Shown here piece by piece: positions 1-8,025 of a stretch of DNA of 64,000 bases. The stretch's first letter is position 1. Every line of letters starts with the position of its first letter. The notes below the pieces were generated by a model. The model searched no databases, was not told the origin of the DNA, and was given only the letters and a program-made list of their open reading frames with translations. Source of the DNA: an uncultured Pseudacidovorax sp. (GTDB taxonomy: Bacteria; Pseudomonadota; Gammaproteobacteria; Burkholderiales; Burkholderiaceae_C). Position numbers and translations under genes: made by a program. Location: positions 62,001 through 126,000 of the forward strand of contig NZ_CAJYES010000113.1 in assembly GCF_913773995.1 (NCBI RefSeq). The letters run 5' to 3'.

Positions 1-544
1 ATTCCGCATGCTCCTCGAACCACGTCAGGCTCGCTGATGGATGGCTTTGTAGTGCTATAGGCTTGTATGAGGCGAGACGAACGATACGTATCTGTTCATC
101 GATGCCAAACTGGTACGTTGGCTCGATATCCCTCGTCCGCCGGTAGCTAGCCTCTTGCTGCGTCAACATAAGAGTTTGCCATGAGGGCAAACCAACGGTT
201 TGACTGGCCCGCCAATCGAGGTCGAGTCCTGTCGTGCCGACTAGTCGTCCATTGCGCAACCGCAAAACCTCCCGGCGAGCGCTGTACCAGACCTCAACTG
301 AGCCCGACGGTGTTGAATCGACGTAGCCGAGAACCAGATATGCAACAGCACCACCTTTGGTCGCGCGCAAATAGGATAGAGCAGGATCAAAGGACGGAGT
401 GGAGCTGTCGGTACGACCGAAGAAGTCGTTGAAGAGATAGCGTCCGCTTTCTGTGATCGCACCACCACCTGTTGAGCATGCGGTGAGCAGAAGCGCGGTG
501 AAAGCGCAACAAAACGGCCTTGGATTCACAATCAAAGGCCGCAT
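1..544 (-). CDS. yjbF: YjbF/GfcB-family lipoprotein, 3' part cut off by window edge
   Basis: An open frame runs from an ATG at 544 leftwards off the window, giving the first ~181 residues. The N-terminus is a lipoprotein signal with lipobox LLTAC, so Cys23 would be lipidated. The middle has LGYVDSTPSGSVEVWYSARREVL followed in part by RLRNGRLVGTTGLD, the pattern I associate with the YjbF/GfcB family (DUF2886) of exopolysaccharide and group 4 capsule loci. The known E. coli protein is about 212 aa, so most of the gene is here. The preceding gene on the same strand looks like YjbE, the usual neighbour, which strengthens the call. The precise role of YjbF in polymer export is not established. No good ribosome-binding site lies right before the ATG; an AAGGAGG sits about 18 nt upstream. 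Confidence 0.75.
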   Translation of the reverse strand, partial: MRPLIVNPRPFCCAFTALLLTACSTGGGAITESGRYLFNDFFGRTDSSTPSFDPALSYLRATKGGAVAYLVLGYVDSTPSGSVEVWYSARREVLRLRNGRLVGTTGLDLDWRASQTVGLPSWQTLMLTQQEASYRRTRDIEPTYQFGIDEQIRIVRLASYKPIALQSHPSASLTWFEEHAE

Positions 545-588
545 GAGAACTTCGGGTCGCACCCTCCTTTTAGGGAGGATGCCGTGCG

Positions 589-906
589 TCACCGAGTCGT
601 GCCGGTAGTGCCCGTGGTGCCAGTCGTCCCAAAGCCGACGAGAGGCACATTACCGCCGCCGCCACCGCCACCGCCGTTGGCAACGCCAAGGCCGACGCCC
701 GCCGCGACAACGATTCCAGCAACGCCGAGGGCTCCAAGGCCACCGGCTGCGGCGCCGGCTGCGGCAGCTCCGCCTGCAGCGCCAGCACTAGCAGCACCAG
801 TCGTAGGTGCGGCACCTGCGGCGGCGCCAGACTGTGCGCCGGCGACCAGCGGTGCGGAGAAGACGGCCGCAGCAGCGACCACGGAAACAAAGCGAGCAAA
901 GTTCAT
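589..906 (-). CDS. yjbE: YjbE/GfcA-like small secreted Ala/Gly/Thr-rich protein
   Basis: A 105-aa protein with a signal peptide (MNFARFVSVVAAAAVFSAPL..., cleavage likely near AGA-QS, residue 24), a long Ala/Gly-rich body with one hydrophobic stretch, a run of eight Gly, and a C-terminal series of TTG repeats. This layout matches E. coli YjbE, a small secreted protein whose C-terminus is also Gly/Thr-rich and which precedes yjbF. An earlier start at 1005 is possible, but that extension would overlap the hisI upstream region and lacks a signal peptide; the chosen ATG has GGGGAAC just upstream. Similarity is mainly compositional, so the family call is moderate and rests on the adjacent YjbF-like gene. 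Confidence 0.6.
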   Translation of the reverse strand: MNFARFVSVVAAAAVFSAPLVAGAQSGAAAGAAPTTGAASAGAAGGAAAAGAAAGGLGALGVAGIVVAAGVGLGVANGGGGGGGGNVPLVGFGTTGTTGTTGTTR

Positions 907-1036
907 AGCAGTTCCCCAAAAAAACCGATAGAAACGGCCTCGCCGACATGGCCAACGAGCGTTTGTGGCGGAGTTTACCGGCACTTGTGTGGAAGACCAA
1001 CACATTACTGCGTTGCGTTCGAGTCACAATCTCACT

Positions 1037-1429
1037 ATGACGACTTGGCTGGACGAAGTGAGATGGGACGCCAGCGGGCTAGTCCCGGTGATTGCGCAGG
1101 AGCGAGGCAGCAACGATGTGCTGATGTTCGCCTGGATGAACCGGGATGCGCTGGCAAAGACGATCGAGACGGGCCGCGCGGTGTACTTCAGCCGCTCGCG
1201 AGGAAAGCTCTGGTTCAAGGGCGAGGAGTCGGGCCATGTACAGACTGTCCATGAGGTTCGTCTCGACTGTGACAAAGACGTGATTCTTCTGATGGTCACG
1301 CAGCAGGGCCATGATCCCGGCATCGCGTGTCACACCGGCCGTCACAGTTGTTTTTTTCAGACATATGCGGATGGGCGATGGGTGACCGTCGAGCCGGTGC
1401 TCAAGGATCCATCTTCCATCTACAAGTGA
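1037..1429 (+). CDS. hisI: Phosphoribosyl-AMP cyclohydrolase
   Basis: 130-aa cytosolic enzyme opening the purine ring of phosphoribosyl-AMP, third step of histidine synthesis. Family signatures are visible: [27 protein letters not shown], the Asp-rich LDCDKD metal site, and the C-terminal [10 protein letters not shown] Cys/His motif. The ATG at 1037 (MTTWLDEV) is chosen because the length and N-terminus fit the family; upstream in-frame codons look non-coding. It is followed by hisE as separate genes, not the fused hisIE of enterobacteria. Unusually, hisF is not upstream: the next gene on the left is the divergent yjbE-like gene, so the tail of the histidine operon is detached here and hisI must have its own promoter in 907-1036. 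Confidence 0.95.
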   Translation: MTTWLDEVRWDASGLVPVIAQERGSNDVLMFAWMNRDALAKTIETGRAVYFSRSRGKLWFKGEESGHVQTVHEVRLDCDKDVILLMVTQQGHDPGIACHTGRHSCFFQTYADGRWVTVEPVLKDPSSIYK

Positions 1430-1452
1430 CGACCTCTGCCTTCTCTTTCGCT

Positions 1453-1833
1453 GTGACTGAAACCTCTCCTACGTCCGACACCTTCGACCGTCTCGCCGCC
1501 GTGATCGAGAGCCGGCGCCCTGCCGAGGGTGGAGACCCCGATCGCAGCTATGTGGCCCGGCTATTCCACAAGGGCCCCGACGGCTTCCTCAAGAAGATCG
1601 GGGAGGAAGCCACGGAGGTGGTCATGGCCTGCAAGGATGCCGACCACGGCGCCGGGCGCGAAAAAATAGTGAACGAAGTCGCCGACCTCTGGTTCCACTG
1701 CATGGTTGCACTCGCGCATTACGGCCTTTCTCCACGGGATGTGGCAGCTGAACTGGCGCGCCGCGAAGGGATGAGCGGCATCGAGGAGAAAGCCCTACGC
1801 AAGGCCGAGGCGCGCGAGGCAGCAGGCGATTGA
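1453..1833 (+). CDS. hisE: Phosphoribosyl-ATP pyrophosphatase
   Basis: 126-aa MazG-like pyrophosphohydrolase converting phosphoribosyl-ATP to phosphoribosyl-AMP, second step of histidine synthesis. Conserved features: [15 protein letters not shown] with the metal-binding EExxE-type helix, and [17 protein letters not shown] with the second acidic helix. The start is uncertain. GTG at 1453 (VTETSPTSD) gives the usual length and N-terminus; GTG at 1426 overlaps the hisI stop as GTGA and would add 9 residues. Neither has a strong ribosome-binding site. Close coupling to hisI indicates co-transcription. Confidence 0.93.
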   Translation: MTETSPTSDTFDRLAAVIESRRPAEGGDPDRSYVARLFHKGPDGFLKKIGEEATEVVMACKDADHGAGREKIVNEVADLWFHCMVALAHYGLSPRDVAAELARREGMSGIEEKALRKAEAREAAGD

Positions 1834-1876
1834 CGACCTGGTGCCCTGGGGCCATTGAATTGAGCAGGAACATGGA

Positions 1877-2266
1877 ATGAGCAAGGACATCATCGAAGTC
1901 GGTGGCAGCGATTCGCTCCGTGCTGTGGGCTGGGTGAGCTATGTGCTGCACCTCATCGTCGCCATTGCGGCCGTCGTGCCCGGCGCCCAGGTGTCTGTGC
2001 TGTTGCTGCTCATTGCCCTGTTGATCGACTTCGTCAAGCGCGACGATGCGGCTGGGACCTGGCAGGCCTCCCATTTCACATGGCGCATCCGATCGGTGCT
2101 GTGGGCGGGATTGCTCTACGTCCTGACCTCGTGGCTCTGGCTGCTCTTTCTCGTGCCGGGATGGATCGCCTGGAGCCTGATCTCGCTGTGGTTCCTGTAC
2201 CGGATCGTCAAGGGCATGGTCCGGATGAATGCCGGCCGACCCATGGACGCCTCTGCGGTGACCTGA
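1877..2266 (+). CDS. Small DUF4870-like membrane protein
   Basis: 129-aa protein with about three hydrophobic segments (roughly residues 20-50, 72-95 and 95-112) and short charged ends. The pattern, a first helix with VLHLIVAIAAVVPG and a last segment ending in LYRIVKGMVRMN, resembles the DUF4870/Tic20-like small membrane proteins often found between hisE and the HIT gene in this bacterial group. No catalytic motif is visible and the function is unknown. It starts 43 nt after hisE and is probably part of the same transcript. Confidence 0.8.
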   Translation: MSKDIIEVGGSDSLRAVGWVSYVLHLIVAIAAVVPGAQVSVLLLLIALLIDFVKRDDAAGTWQASHFTWRIRSVLWAGLLYVLTSWLWLLFLVPGWIAWSLISLWFLYRIVKGMVRMNAGRPMDASAVT

Positions 2267-2312
2267 GCGCCTTCGTCACCCCCGAATTTCCAGACCTCCA
2301 AGACAACACAGA

Positions 2313-2669
2313 ATGGCTGAGCCCGACTGCATCTTCTGCAAGATCGTCGAAGGAAAGATCCCTTCTCGGAAGGTGTACGAAGACGACAACCTGTTTGCCT
2401 TTCACGATATTGCGCCCTGGGCGCCCGTGCACTTCCTGATCGTCCCTAGGCGGCACATTGCGTCCATGGCGCAGCTCACGCCCGAGGATGAGTCGTTGAT
2501 GGGCCGCATCATGACCCTGGCGCCGCGCCTGGCACTGGAGCAAGGCTGTGGCGCGTATCCCGAGGGCGGCTTCCGCGTGGTGGTGAACACCGGCAAGGAA
2601 GGCGGGCAGGAGGTGCACCATCTCCATGTCCACGTCATGGGCGGTCCTCGCCCCTGGCTCAAGGGCTGA
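2313..2669 (+). CDS. hinT: HIT-family nucleotide hydrolase (HinT-like)
   Basis: 118-aa histidine-triad protein, expected to hydrolyse purine nucleoside phosphoramidates. It has the N-terminal CIFCKIVEGKIPSRKVYED block and the C-terminal active-site motif HLHVHVMGG (HxHxH at residues 103-107; the middle His is the usual nucleophile). The length is standard for bacterial HinT. It lies 46 nt after the small membrane protein and 43 nt before tatA, an arrangement common in beta- and gammaproteobacteria. Confidence 0.95.
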   Translation: MAEPDCIFCKIVEGKIPSRKVYEDDNLFAFHDIAPWAPVHFLIVPRRHIASMAQLTPEDESLMGRIMTLAPRLALEQGCGAYPEGGFRVVVNTGKEGGQEVHHLHVHVMGGPRPWLKG

Positions 2670-2712
2670 GCTGGCCTGCAGTCTAAAATTTGAACATTGT
2701 TAGGAGTCTTCC

Positions 2713-2952
2713 ATGGGTTCGTTTTCCATCTGGCACTGGCTGATCGTGCTGCTCATCGTGGTCATGGTCTTCGGCACCAAGAAGCTGAAGAACATCGGTT
2801 CTGATCTCGGCGGTGCCGTCAAGGGCTTCAAGGACGGCATGAAGGACGGGTCGTCCGACGCCCCCGCCGCGGGTACGCCCACACAGCAGGTGACCGGCCA
2901 GCCCTCGGCCGACAAGTCCACCATCGACGTCGAGGCGCGTCAGAAGTCCTGA
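2713..2952 (+). CDS. tatA: Sec-independent translocase subunit TatA
   Basis: 79-aa subunit of the twin-arginine translocon. It has the typical N-terminal [17 protein letters not shown] transmembrane helix, the [25 protein letters not shown] amphipathic region, and a polar tail. AGGAG lies about 7 nt before the ATG. It polymerises to form the protein-conducting element of the Tat system and is followed directly by tatB and tatC. Confidence 0.95.
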   Translation: MGSFSIWHWLIVLLIVVMVFGTKKLKNIGSDLGGAVKGFKDGMKDGSSDAPAAGTPTQQVTGQPSADKSTIDVEARQKS

Positions 2953-2987
2953 GTGCTGCGCGCAATTCCTGAGCGAGGAGCACGCCG

Positions 2988-3449
2988 GTGATCGATCTGG
3001 GCATTTCGAAGATGGCGCTGATCGGCGCCGTTGCACTGGTCGTGATCGGCCCCGAGAAGCTGCCGCGCGTGGCGCGGACGGTTGGCACGCTGCTCGGCAA
3101 GGCGCAGCGCTACGTCAACGACGTCAAGGCAGAGGTCAACCGCTCCATGGAGCTGGATGAGCTGCGCAAGATGAAGGACAGCGTCGAAGGCGCGGCGCGC
3201 GACGTAGAGCAGAGCATCCGCGACGGCGCGCAGGACGTGCACAACGACCTCTCCGGTCTGGACACCGTCACGCCGGCCACCTCGTACGAGGCAGCGCCTG
3301 TCTATCCCGTCTACCGCCATCCGAAGAAGAACTGGCGCCTCAAGCAGGGCGCCGTTCCCCACTGGTACAAGGCGCGCAACAAGGTTCGCAGCCGCGCGCA
3401 GTCCGGCGCCGCTCGCGTGGCCCGTCATCGGCCACGGCCCGGCGCCTGA
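2988..3449 (+). CDS. tatB: Sec-independent translocase subunit TatB
   Basis: 153-aa Tat substrate-receptor subunit. The GTG start at 2988 is supported by GAGGAG about 8 nt upstream. Residues 1-20 form the membrane helix, with the conserved [18 protein letters not shown] segment, followed by a long amphipathic helix ([19 protein letters not shown]) and a basic tail. It works with TatC to bind twin-arginine signal peptides. The Rieske protein encoded in this window is a likely client. Confidence 0.93.
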   Translation: MIDLGISKMALIGAVALVVIGPEKLPRVARTVGTLLGKAQRYVNDVKAEVNRSMELDELRKMKDSVEGAARDVEQSIRDGAQDVHNDLSGLDTVTPATSYEAAPVYPVYRHPKKNWRLKQGAVPHWYKARNKVRSRAQSGAARVARHRPRPGA

Positions 3450-3540
3450 ACCGCGAAGCCCGCACGGTACCGACCCGGCTCCGCGGCTTTATTCTTTTCC
3501 GTTCATTTGTGCGCCCGATTCCGGCCACGCGGTGACCTTG

Positions 3541-4356
3541 ATGGCTGACTCTCCCTCCCACGACAAAGAAGACGAGCTTGCAGGCACGGAGCAGCCTTTC
3601 GTTGCCCACCTGACCGAACTGCGCGACCGGCTGCTCTACTGCATCTACGGCATCGCGCTTGCCGCGGCACTTCTGGCGGTCTGGCCGGGACCCGGGGGGT
3701 TGATCGACTGGATCGCCATGCCCATCAAGGCGCACATGCCGCCCGATGCCAAGCTGATCGCCGTCGGTGTGTTCTCGCCCTTCTTCGTGCCCCTGAAGGT
3801 GCTGGCCATGGCCGCCGTGCTGTTGGCGCTGCCCTGGCTCATGTACCAGGTCTGGGCCTTCGTGGCGCCGGGCCTGTATAGCCATGAGAAGCGCTTTGCC
3901 CTGCCGCTGATCATCTTCGGTAGCTTCCTCGCTTACACGGGCATCGCCTTCGTGCAGTTCTTTGTGCTGGACAAGATGTTCGCCTTCATCCAGCGCTTCA
4001 CGCCTGCATCGGTGGCTGCGACGCCAGACATCTCTTCGTACGTGGAGTCCATCCTTTCGCTGTACATCGCCTTCGGCCTTGCATTCCAGGTGCCCATCGT
4101 GGTTATGCTGCTGGTGCGATTCGAGATGGTGACCATCGAGAAGCTGCGCAGTTTCCGTGGCTACTTCATCGTGCTGTCCTTCGTGGTGGCCGCAGTCGTG
4201 ACGCCGCCGGACGTCATCTCGCAGCTGGCACTGGCCGTGCCGATGTGTGTGCTGTACGAAATCGGCATCGTTGCCGCGCGGTACTTCGCCAACGCCACGC
4301 GGGCGCACGAAGAGACCGAGGCCGCGAGCGAAGAAGCGAAGTCGGCCGGTCAATAG
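3541..4356 (+). CDS. tatC: Sec-independent translocase subunit TatC
   Basis: 271-aa six-helix core subunit of the Tat translocon. Conserved segments include FVAHLTELRDRLLY at the N-terminus, the FFVPLKVLAMAAVLLALPWLMYQ block, YSHEKRFALPLIIFGSFLAY, and FEMVTIEKLRSFRGYFIVLSFVVAAVVTPPDVISQ, with the Glu and Pro residues typical of TatC. ATG at 3541 is preferred; an in-frame GTG three codons earlier is possible. There is a 91-nt gap after tatB but the gene is presumably in the same operon. Confidence 0.95.
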   Translation: MADSPSHDKEDELAGTEQPFVAHLTELRDRLLYCIYGIALAAALLAVWPGPGGLIDWIAMPIKAHMPPDAKLIAVGVFSPFFVPLKVLAMAAVLLALPWLMYQVWAFVAPGLYSHEKRFALPLIIFGSFLAYTGIAFVQFFVLDKMFAFIQRFTPASVAATPDISSYVESILSLYIAFGLAFQVPIVVMLLVRFEMVTIEKLRSFRGYFIVLSFVVAAVVTPPDVISQLALAVPMCVLYEIGIVAARYFANATRAHEETEAASEEAKSAGQ

Positions 4357-4481
4357 ACCCGGCGTTTCGGCGGCGCGCGGTCCCTGCCGTCTTGGGAAGC
4401 ACGCCTGGCGCCAACGGGTGATCGAGGTGGCGGCGCGGACGCGCCGTCGACCCGATCAGCTTCCCTCGATTCGCTCCCCCG

Positions 4482-5639
4482 CTACTCGGCCTGGCGCCGC
4501 CGCACCGGCGTGGCGGGCCTCGTTCCGGCGGTGACGTCGACTTCGATTCGATCATTGCCACGCTGGACCTGGAAGCGGCTGGCCGTTCCCGGCTTGAGTC
4601 CGGCCACCGCGGTCAGCAGTTCCTGAACGTTGCCGATGGCCTTGTCGCCCACGCCGGTGATCACGTCGCCCGGCCGGATGCCGGCCTGCGCGGCGGGCGC
4701 GTTCTGCAGCACGCCGGTGATGATCACGCCCTGCGTCGCCTTGACGCCGAAGGTCTCGGCCATCTCGGGCGTGAGCGTGGCGGGCTCCACGCCGATCCAG
4801 CCGCGCGTCACACGCCCATCCTTCACGATTCCTTCGAGCACCTGCTTGGCCGTGGACACGGGAATGGCGAAGCCGATGCCCATGCTGCCGCCCGAGCGCG
4901 AATAGATGGCGGTGTTGATGCCCTGCAGATTGCCCTCGGTGTCGATCAGCGCGCCGCCGGAGTTGCCGGGGTTGATGGCGGCGTCCGTCTGGATGAAGTT
5001 CTCGAAGGTGTTGATGCCGAGCTGGTTGCGGCCCAGTGCCGAGACGATGCCGCTGGTCACCGTCTGTCCGACGCCGAAGGGATTGCCGATGGCCAGCACC
5101 TGATCGCCCACGAGCAGCGCGTCGGAGTTGCCCAGCACGATGACCGGCAGTTTGTCCAGCGTGATGCGGATGACCGCCAGGTCGGTGTCGGGGTCGGTGC
5201 CAATCAGGCGGCCGCTCGCATGCCGGCCGTCGTTCAGGGTGACCTCGATCTCGTCGGCGCCCTCGACCACATGGTTGTTGGTCAGGATGTAGCCGTCCGC
5301 GCTGACGATCACGCCGCTGCCCAGGCCGACCTGGGGCTGTTCGTTGTCCTGGTCGCCGAAAAAGAAGCGGAACCAGGGATCGTTCGAGCGCGGATGCCGC
5401 GGCGCTGCCTTGCTGGTGTTGATGCTGACGACCGCGGGCGCTGCCTTTTGGGCGGCGGCGGCGAAGCTGCCGGGCGCCGGCGTGGTGGGCGCCGAGGCGG
5501 GCGCCTCGATGATGGAGACGACCCCGCCCAGAGAGGTGCTGCCCCGCCGGACCCAGTCGGGCTTGAGGGTGGCGACGACGAAATAGCCCGCCAGCAGGAC
5601 GGTCACGGCCTGGGCAAAGAGCAGCCAGATGCGCTTCAT
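4482..5639 (-). CDS. DegS-like membrane-anchored S1C serine protease
   Basis: 385-aa envelope protease. Residues 4-22 form an N-terminal membrane anchor (WLLFAQAVTVLLAGYFVVA). The trypsin-like domain carries the triad His123 (TNNHVVEG), Asp153 (DTDLAVI) and Ser227 (NPGNSGGAL). One PDZ domain follows (about 290-375; GVLQNAPAAQAGIRPGDVI). A single PDZ and an uncleaved anchor resemble DegS/AlgW rather than two-PDZ DegP. Such proteases start the sigma-E stress cascade, but no rseA/rpoE is nearby, so the substrate is unknown. ATG at 5639 begins MKRIWLLF as in relatives; longer in-frame starts would disrupt the anchor. It converges on tatC. Confidence 0.9.
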   Translation of the reverse strand: MKRIWLLFAQAVTVLLAGYFVVATLKPDWVRRGSTSLGGVVSIIEAPASAPTTPAPGSFAAAAQKAAPAVVSINTSKAAPRHPRSNDPWFRFFFGDQDNEQPQVGLGSGVIVSADGYILTNNHVVEGADEIEVTLNDGRHASGRLIGTDPDTDLAVIRITLDKLPVIVLGNSDALLVGDQVLAIGNPFGVGQTVTSGIVSALGRNQLGINTFENFIQTDAAINPGNSGGALIDTEGNLQGINTAIYSRSGGSMGIGFAIPVSTAKQVLEGIVKDGRVTRGWIGVEPATLTPEMAETFGVKATQGVIITGVLQNAPAAQAGIRPGDVITGVGDKAIGNVQELLTAVAGLKPGTASRFQVQRGNDRIEVDVTAGTRPATPVRRRQAE

Positions 5640-5940
5640 GAGGAGAGAGGAGGGGTGCAGTGGCAGAGGGAAGGCGGAGGGTTCCGCAAGGCCGGGAATT
5701 GTCTCCCAACGGCCAGAGCCGGCTTTTGATTCGGCGTCGGACAAGACCCCGTCGCAGCTCGGTGCTGGGGGTAAACCCTAAAATCTTGGGCCGCGTCCAA
5801 CCCGGTCGCCCGCGACAGTGGCCCCGCGCTACCCATCCGGTTGTCTGCGTCTCGCGCCTGTCCACGCCCTCGCTGTTTCTCATCTCCCGCCCCCCGTCGG
5901 GCGCACCGGCCGGCGGCCGTCTCCGCCGCTTTGCTCTGCC
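5640..5940. other. Divergent intergenic region, no gene seen
   Basis: About 300 nt between the divergent DegS-like and MFS genes. Six-frame reading gives only low-complexity frames continuing from the neighbours. An A/T-richer patch around 5770-5785 (taaaccctaaaatcttggg) is the most likely promoter location, but I cannot assign -35/-10 boxes with confidence for either side. Confidence 0.5.
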
Positions 5941-7254
5941 ATGTCCTCTGCCTTTCCTTCCGCCGACCCGCGCGCGCTCACCGCGCGCGACTACAAGACG
6001 CTCGCCCTCTCGGCGCTGGGCGGCACGCTCGAGTTTTACGACTTCGTCATCTACGTCTTCTTCGCCACCGTGATCGGGGCGCTGTTCTTCCCGGCGGAGA
6101 TGCCCGACTGGCTACGCCAGCTGCAGACCTTCGGCATCTTCGCGGCGGGCTACCTGGCCCGTCCGGTCGGTGGCATCGTCATCGCGCATTTCGGCGACCT
6201 GCTCGGCCGTAAGCGGATGTTCACGCTGTCGATCTTCCTGATGGCGGTGCCGACGCTGGTGATCGGCCTGTTGCCCACCTATGCCGCCATCGGCGTGGCG
6301 GCACCGCTGCTGCTGTTGCTCATGCGCGTGCTGCAGGGCGCCGCGATCGGCGGTGAGATGCCGGGCGCATGGGTCTTCATCGGCGAGCACGTACCGCCGC
6401 AGCGCTACGGGCTTGGCGTGGGCACGCTGACGGCCGGCATCACCGGCGGCATCCTGCTCGGCTCGCTGGTGGCCGTGGCCATCAACACCCATTACGTGCC
6501 GGCGGAGGTGAGCGACTTCGCCTGGCGCATTCCCTTCATCCTGGGTGGCGTGTTCGGCCTAGTGTCGGTATACCTGCGCCGCTTCCTGCATGAGACTCCG
6601 GTGTTCCAGGAGCTGGCTCAGCGTCGCCATGTGGCAGCCGAATTGCCCCTCAAGACCATCGTGCGCGACCACCGCGGCCCCGTCTTCTTCGTGGCGTTGC
6701 TGACCTGGGTGCTGTCCGCCGCCATCGTGGTGGTGGTGCTGTACACGCCCACCTACCTGCAGAAGGTGCACCACGTTCCCGCCGCCATCGCGCTGGAAGC
6801 CAACGCGCTCGCCACGCTCATGCTCACGCTGGGCTGCGTCATCTTCGGCTGGGCCTGTGACCGCTTCGGCACGCGCGCGACGATGCTGGTCGGCTGGGCG
6901 GGCCTGTTCATCACGGCCTACCTGTTTTACACGGACCTGCCGGGCACCACCGCCTCGCTCTTCTGGCACTACGGCCTGGTCGGCCTGTTCGTGGGCACCA
7001 TTGCCACCGTGCCGATCGCCAGCGTGCGGGCCTTTCCGGCACCGGTGCGCTTTTCGGGTCTGTCGTTTGCCTACAACATGTCGTACGCCATCTTTGGCGG
7101 GCTGACGCCCGTGATCCTGACGCTCTGGTTGCAGCGCGACCTGATGGCGCCCGCCCACTATGTCGGGGCCCTCGCGGTGCTGGGCTTTGTGCTGGCATTG
7201 TTGCCCCTGGCCGCCCGCGGCCACGCCATGCGGCCCGCGACAATGCGCGCATGA
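5941..7254 (+). CDS. MFS transporter, metabolite:H+ symporter type
   Basis: 437-aa inner-membrane transporter with about 12 helices. The opening LGGTLEFYDFVIYVFFATVIGALFFP and the loop motif GDLLGRKRMFTLSIFLMAVPT are typical of the metabolite:H+ symporter family (ProP/KgtP/citrate-type), so the substrate is probably an organic acid or osmolyte; it cannot be named from sequence. ATG at 5941 is chosen because the upstream in-frame extension is low-complexity and the family begins close to this point. The stop overlaps the next start as ATGA, suggesting translational coupling with the Nif3 gene. Confidence 0.88.
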   Translation: MSSAFPSADPRALTARDYKTLALSALGGTLEFYDFVIYVFFATVIGALFFPAEMPDWLRQLQTFGIFAAGYLARPVGGIVIAHFGDLLGRKRMFTLSIFLMAVPTLVIGLLPTYAAIGVAAPLLLLLMRVLQGAAIGGEMPGAWVFIGEHVPPQRYGLGVGTLTAGITGGILLGSLVAVAINTHYVPAEVSDFAWRIPFILGGVFGLVSVYLRRFLHETPVFQELAQRRHVAAELPLKTIVRDHRGPVFFVALLTWVLSAAIVVVVLYTPTYLQKVHHVPAAIALEANALATLMLTLGCVIFGWACDRFGTRATMLVGWAGLFITAYLFYTDLPGTTASLFWHYGLVGLFVGTIATVPIASVRAFPAPVRFSGLSFAYNMSYAIFGGLTPVILTLWLQRDLMAPAHYVGALAVLGFVLALLPLAARGHAMRPATMRA

Positions 7255-8015
7255 GCATCTCGCGATCCGCCCTCCTGCACGCCTTCGACCAGCTGCTGTC
7301 CCCTGAAAGGTTCAAGGATTACGGGCCCAATGGCCTCCAGGTGGAAGGGCGGGGCGAGATCCGCAAGATCGTCTCCGGTGTCACCGCCAGCCGCGCCTTC
7401 ATCGAGGCAGGCATCGCGGCAGGAGCGGATGCCTTGTTCGTCCACCATGGCCTGTTCTGGCGCGGCCAGGACGGGCGGGTGACCGGCTGGATGCGCCAGC
7501 GCCTGGGCCTGCTGATCGGCCATGAGGTGAATCTCCTTGCCTATCACCTGCCGTTGGATGCCCATGCCGAGCTGGGCAACAACGCGCAGTTGGGCAGGCA
7601 ACTGGGGCTGATCCCACAGCCGCAGCGATTCGGCGACCAGGACCTGGGCTGGCTCGGCGCCCCGGGGGCAGGCCTGCAATTCGAGAGCGCGCAGCAACTG
7701 GCCCTGCACATCGAGGCGCGGCTGGAGCGGCGCGTCACCGCCATCCCTGGCGATGGCCGGCCGCTGCGGCGGATCGCCTGGTGCACCGGCGGCGCGCAGG
7801 GCTTCTTCGAGGCGGCCATCGCCGCCGGGGCCGATGCCTTCATCACCGGCGAGATCTCGGAGCCCCAGGCGCACTACGCCCGGGAGTCGGGCGTGGCCTT
7901 CCTCGCCTGCGGCCACCATGCGACCGAGCGCTACGGCGCCTCCGCCGCTGCCGCCCATGTGGCGGCGCAACTCGGGCTGGCGCATGAGTTCATCGACGTC
8001 GACAACCCGGCCTGA
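7251..8015 (+). CDS. Nif3-like dinuclear metal-centre protein (YbgI family)
   Basis: 254-aa protein of the NIF3/YbgI family. Conserved blocks: FKDYGPNGLQVEG, ADALFVHHGLFWRG (paired His metal ligands), LLAYHLPLDAH, ADAFITGEISE and CGHHATERYG, which supplies the last His/Glu ligands. The family forms hexameric toroids with two metals per subunit. It has been linked to GTP cyclohydrolase-like chemistry, but no settled physiological role exists. The start overlaps the MFS stop by 4 bp, and pdxA begins 10 nt downstream. Confidence 0.93.
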   Translation: MSISRSALLHAFDQLLSPERFKDYGPNGLQVEGRGEIRKIVSGVTASRAFIEAGIAAGADALFVHHGLFWRGQDGRVTGWMRQRLGLLIGHEVNLLAYHLPLDAHAELGNNAQLGRQLGLIPQPQRFGDQDLGWLGAPGAGLQFESAQQLALHIEARLERRVTAIPGDGRPLRRIAWCTGGAQGFFEAAIAAGADAFITGEISEPQAHYARESGVAFLACGHHATERYGASAAAAHVAAQLGLAHEFIDVDNPA

Positions 8016-8025
8016 GTCGCACGCC

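Noticed and set aside
181-432. Plus-strand open frame near the left edge
   Set aside because: It lies opposite the YjbF-like lipoprotein, which has a lipobox and family motifs, and has no features of its own.
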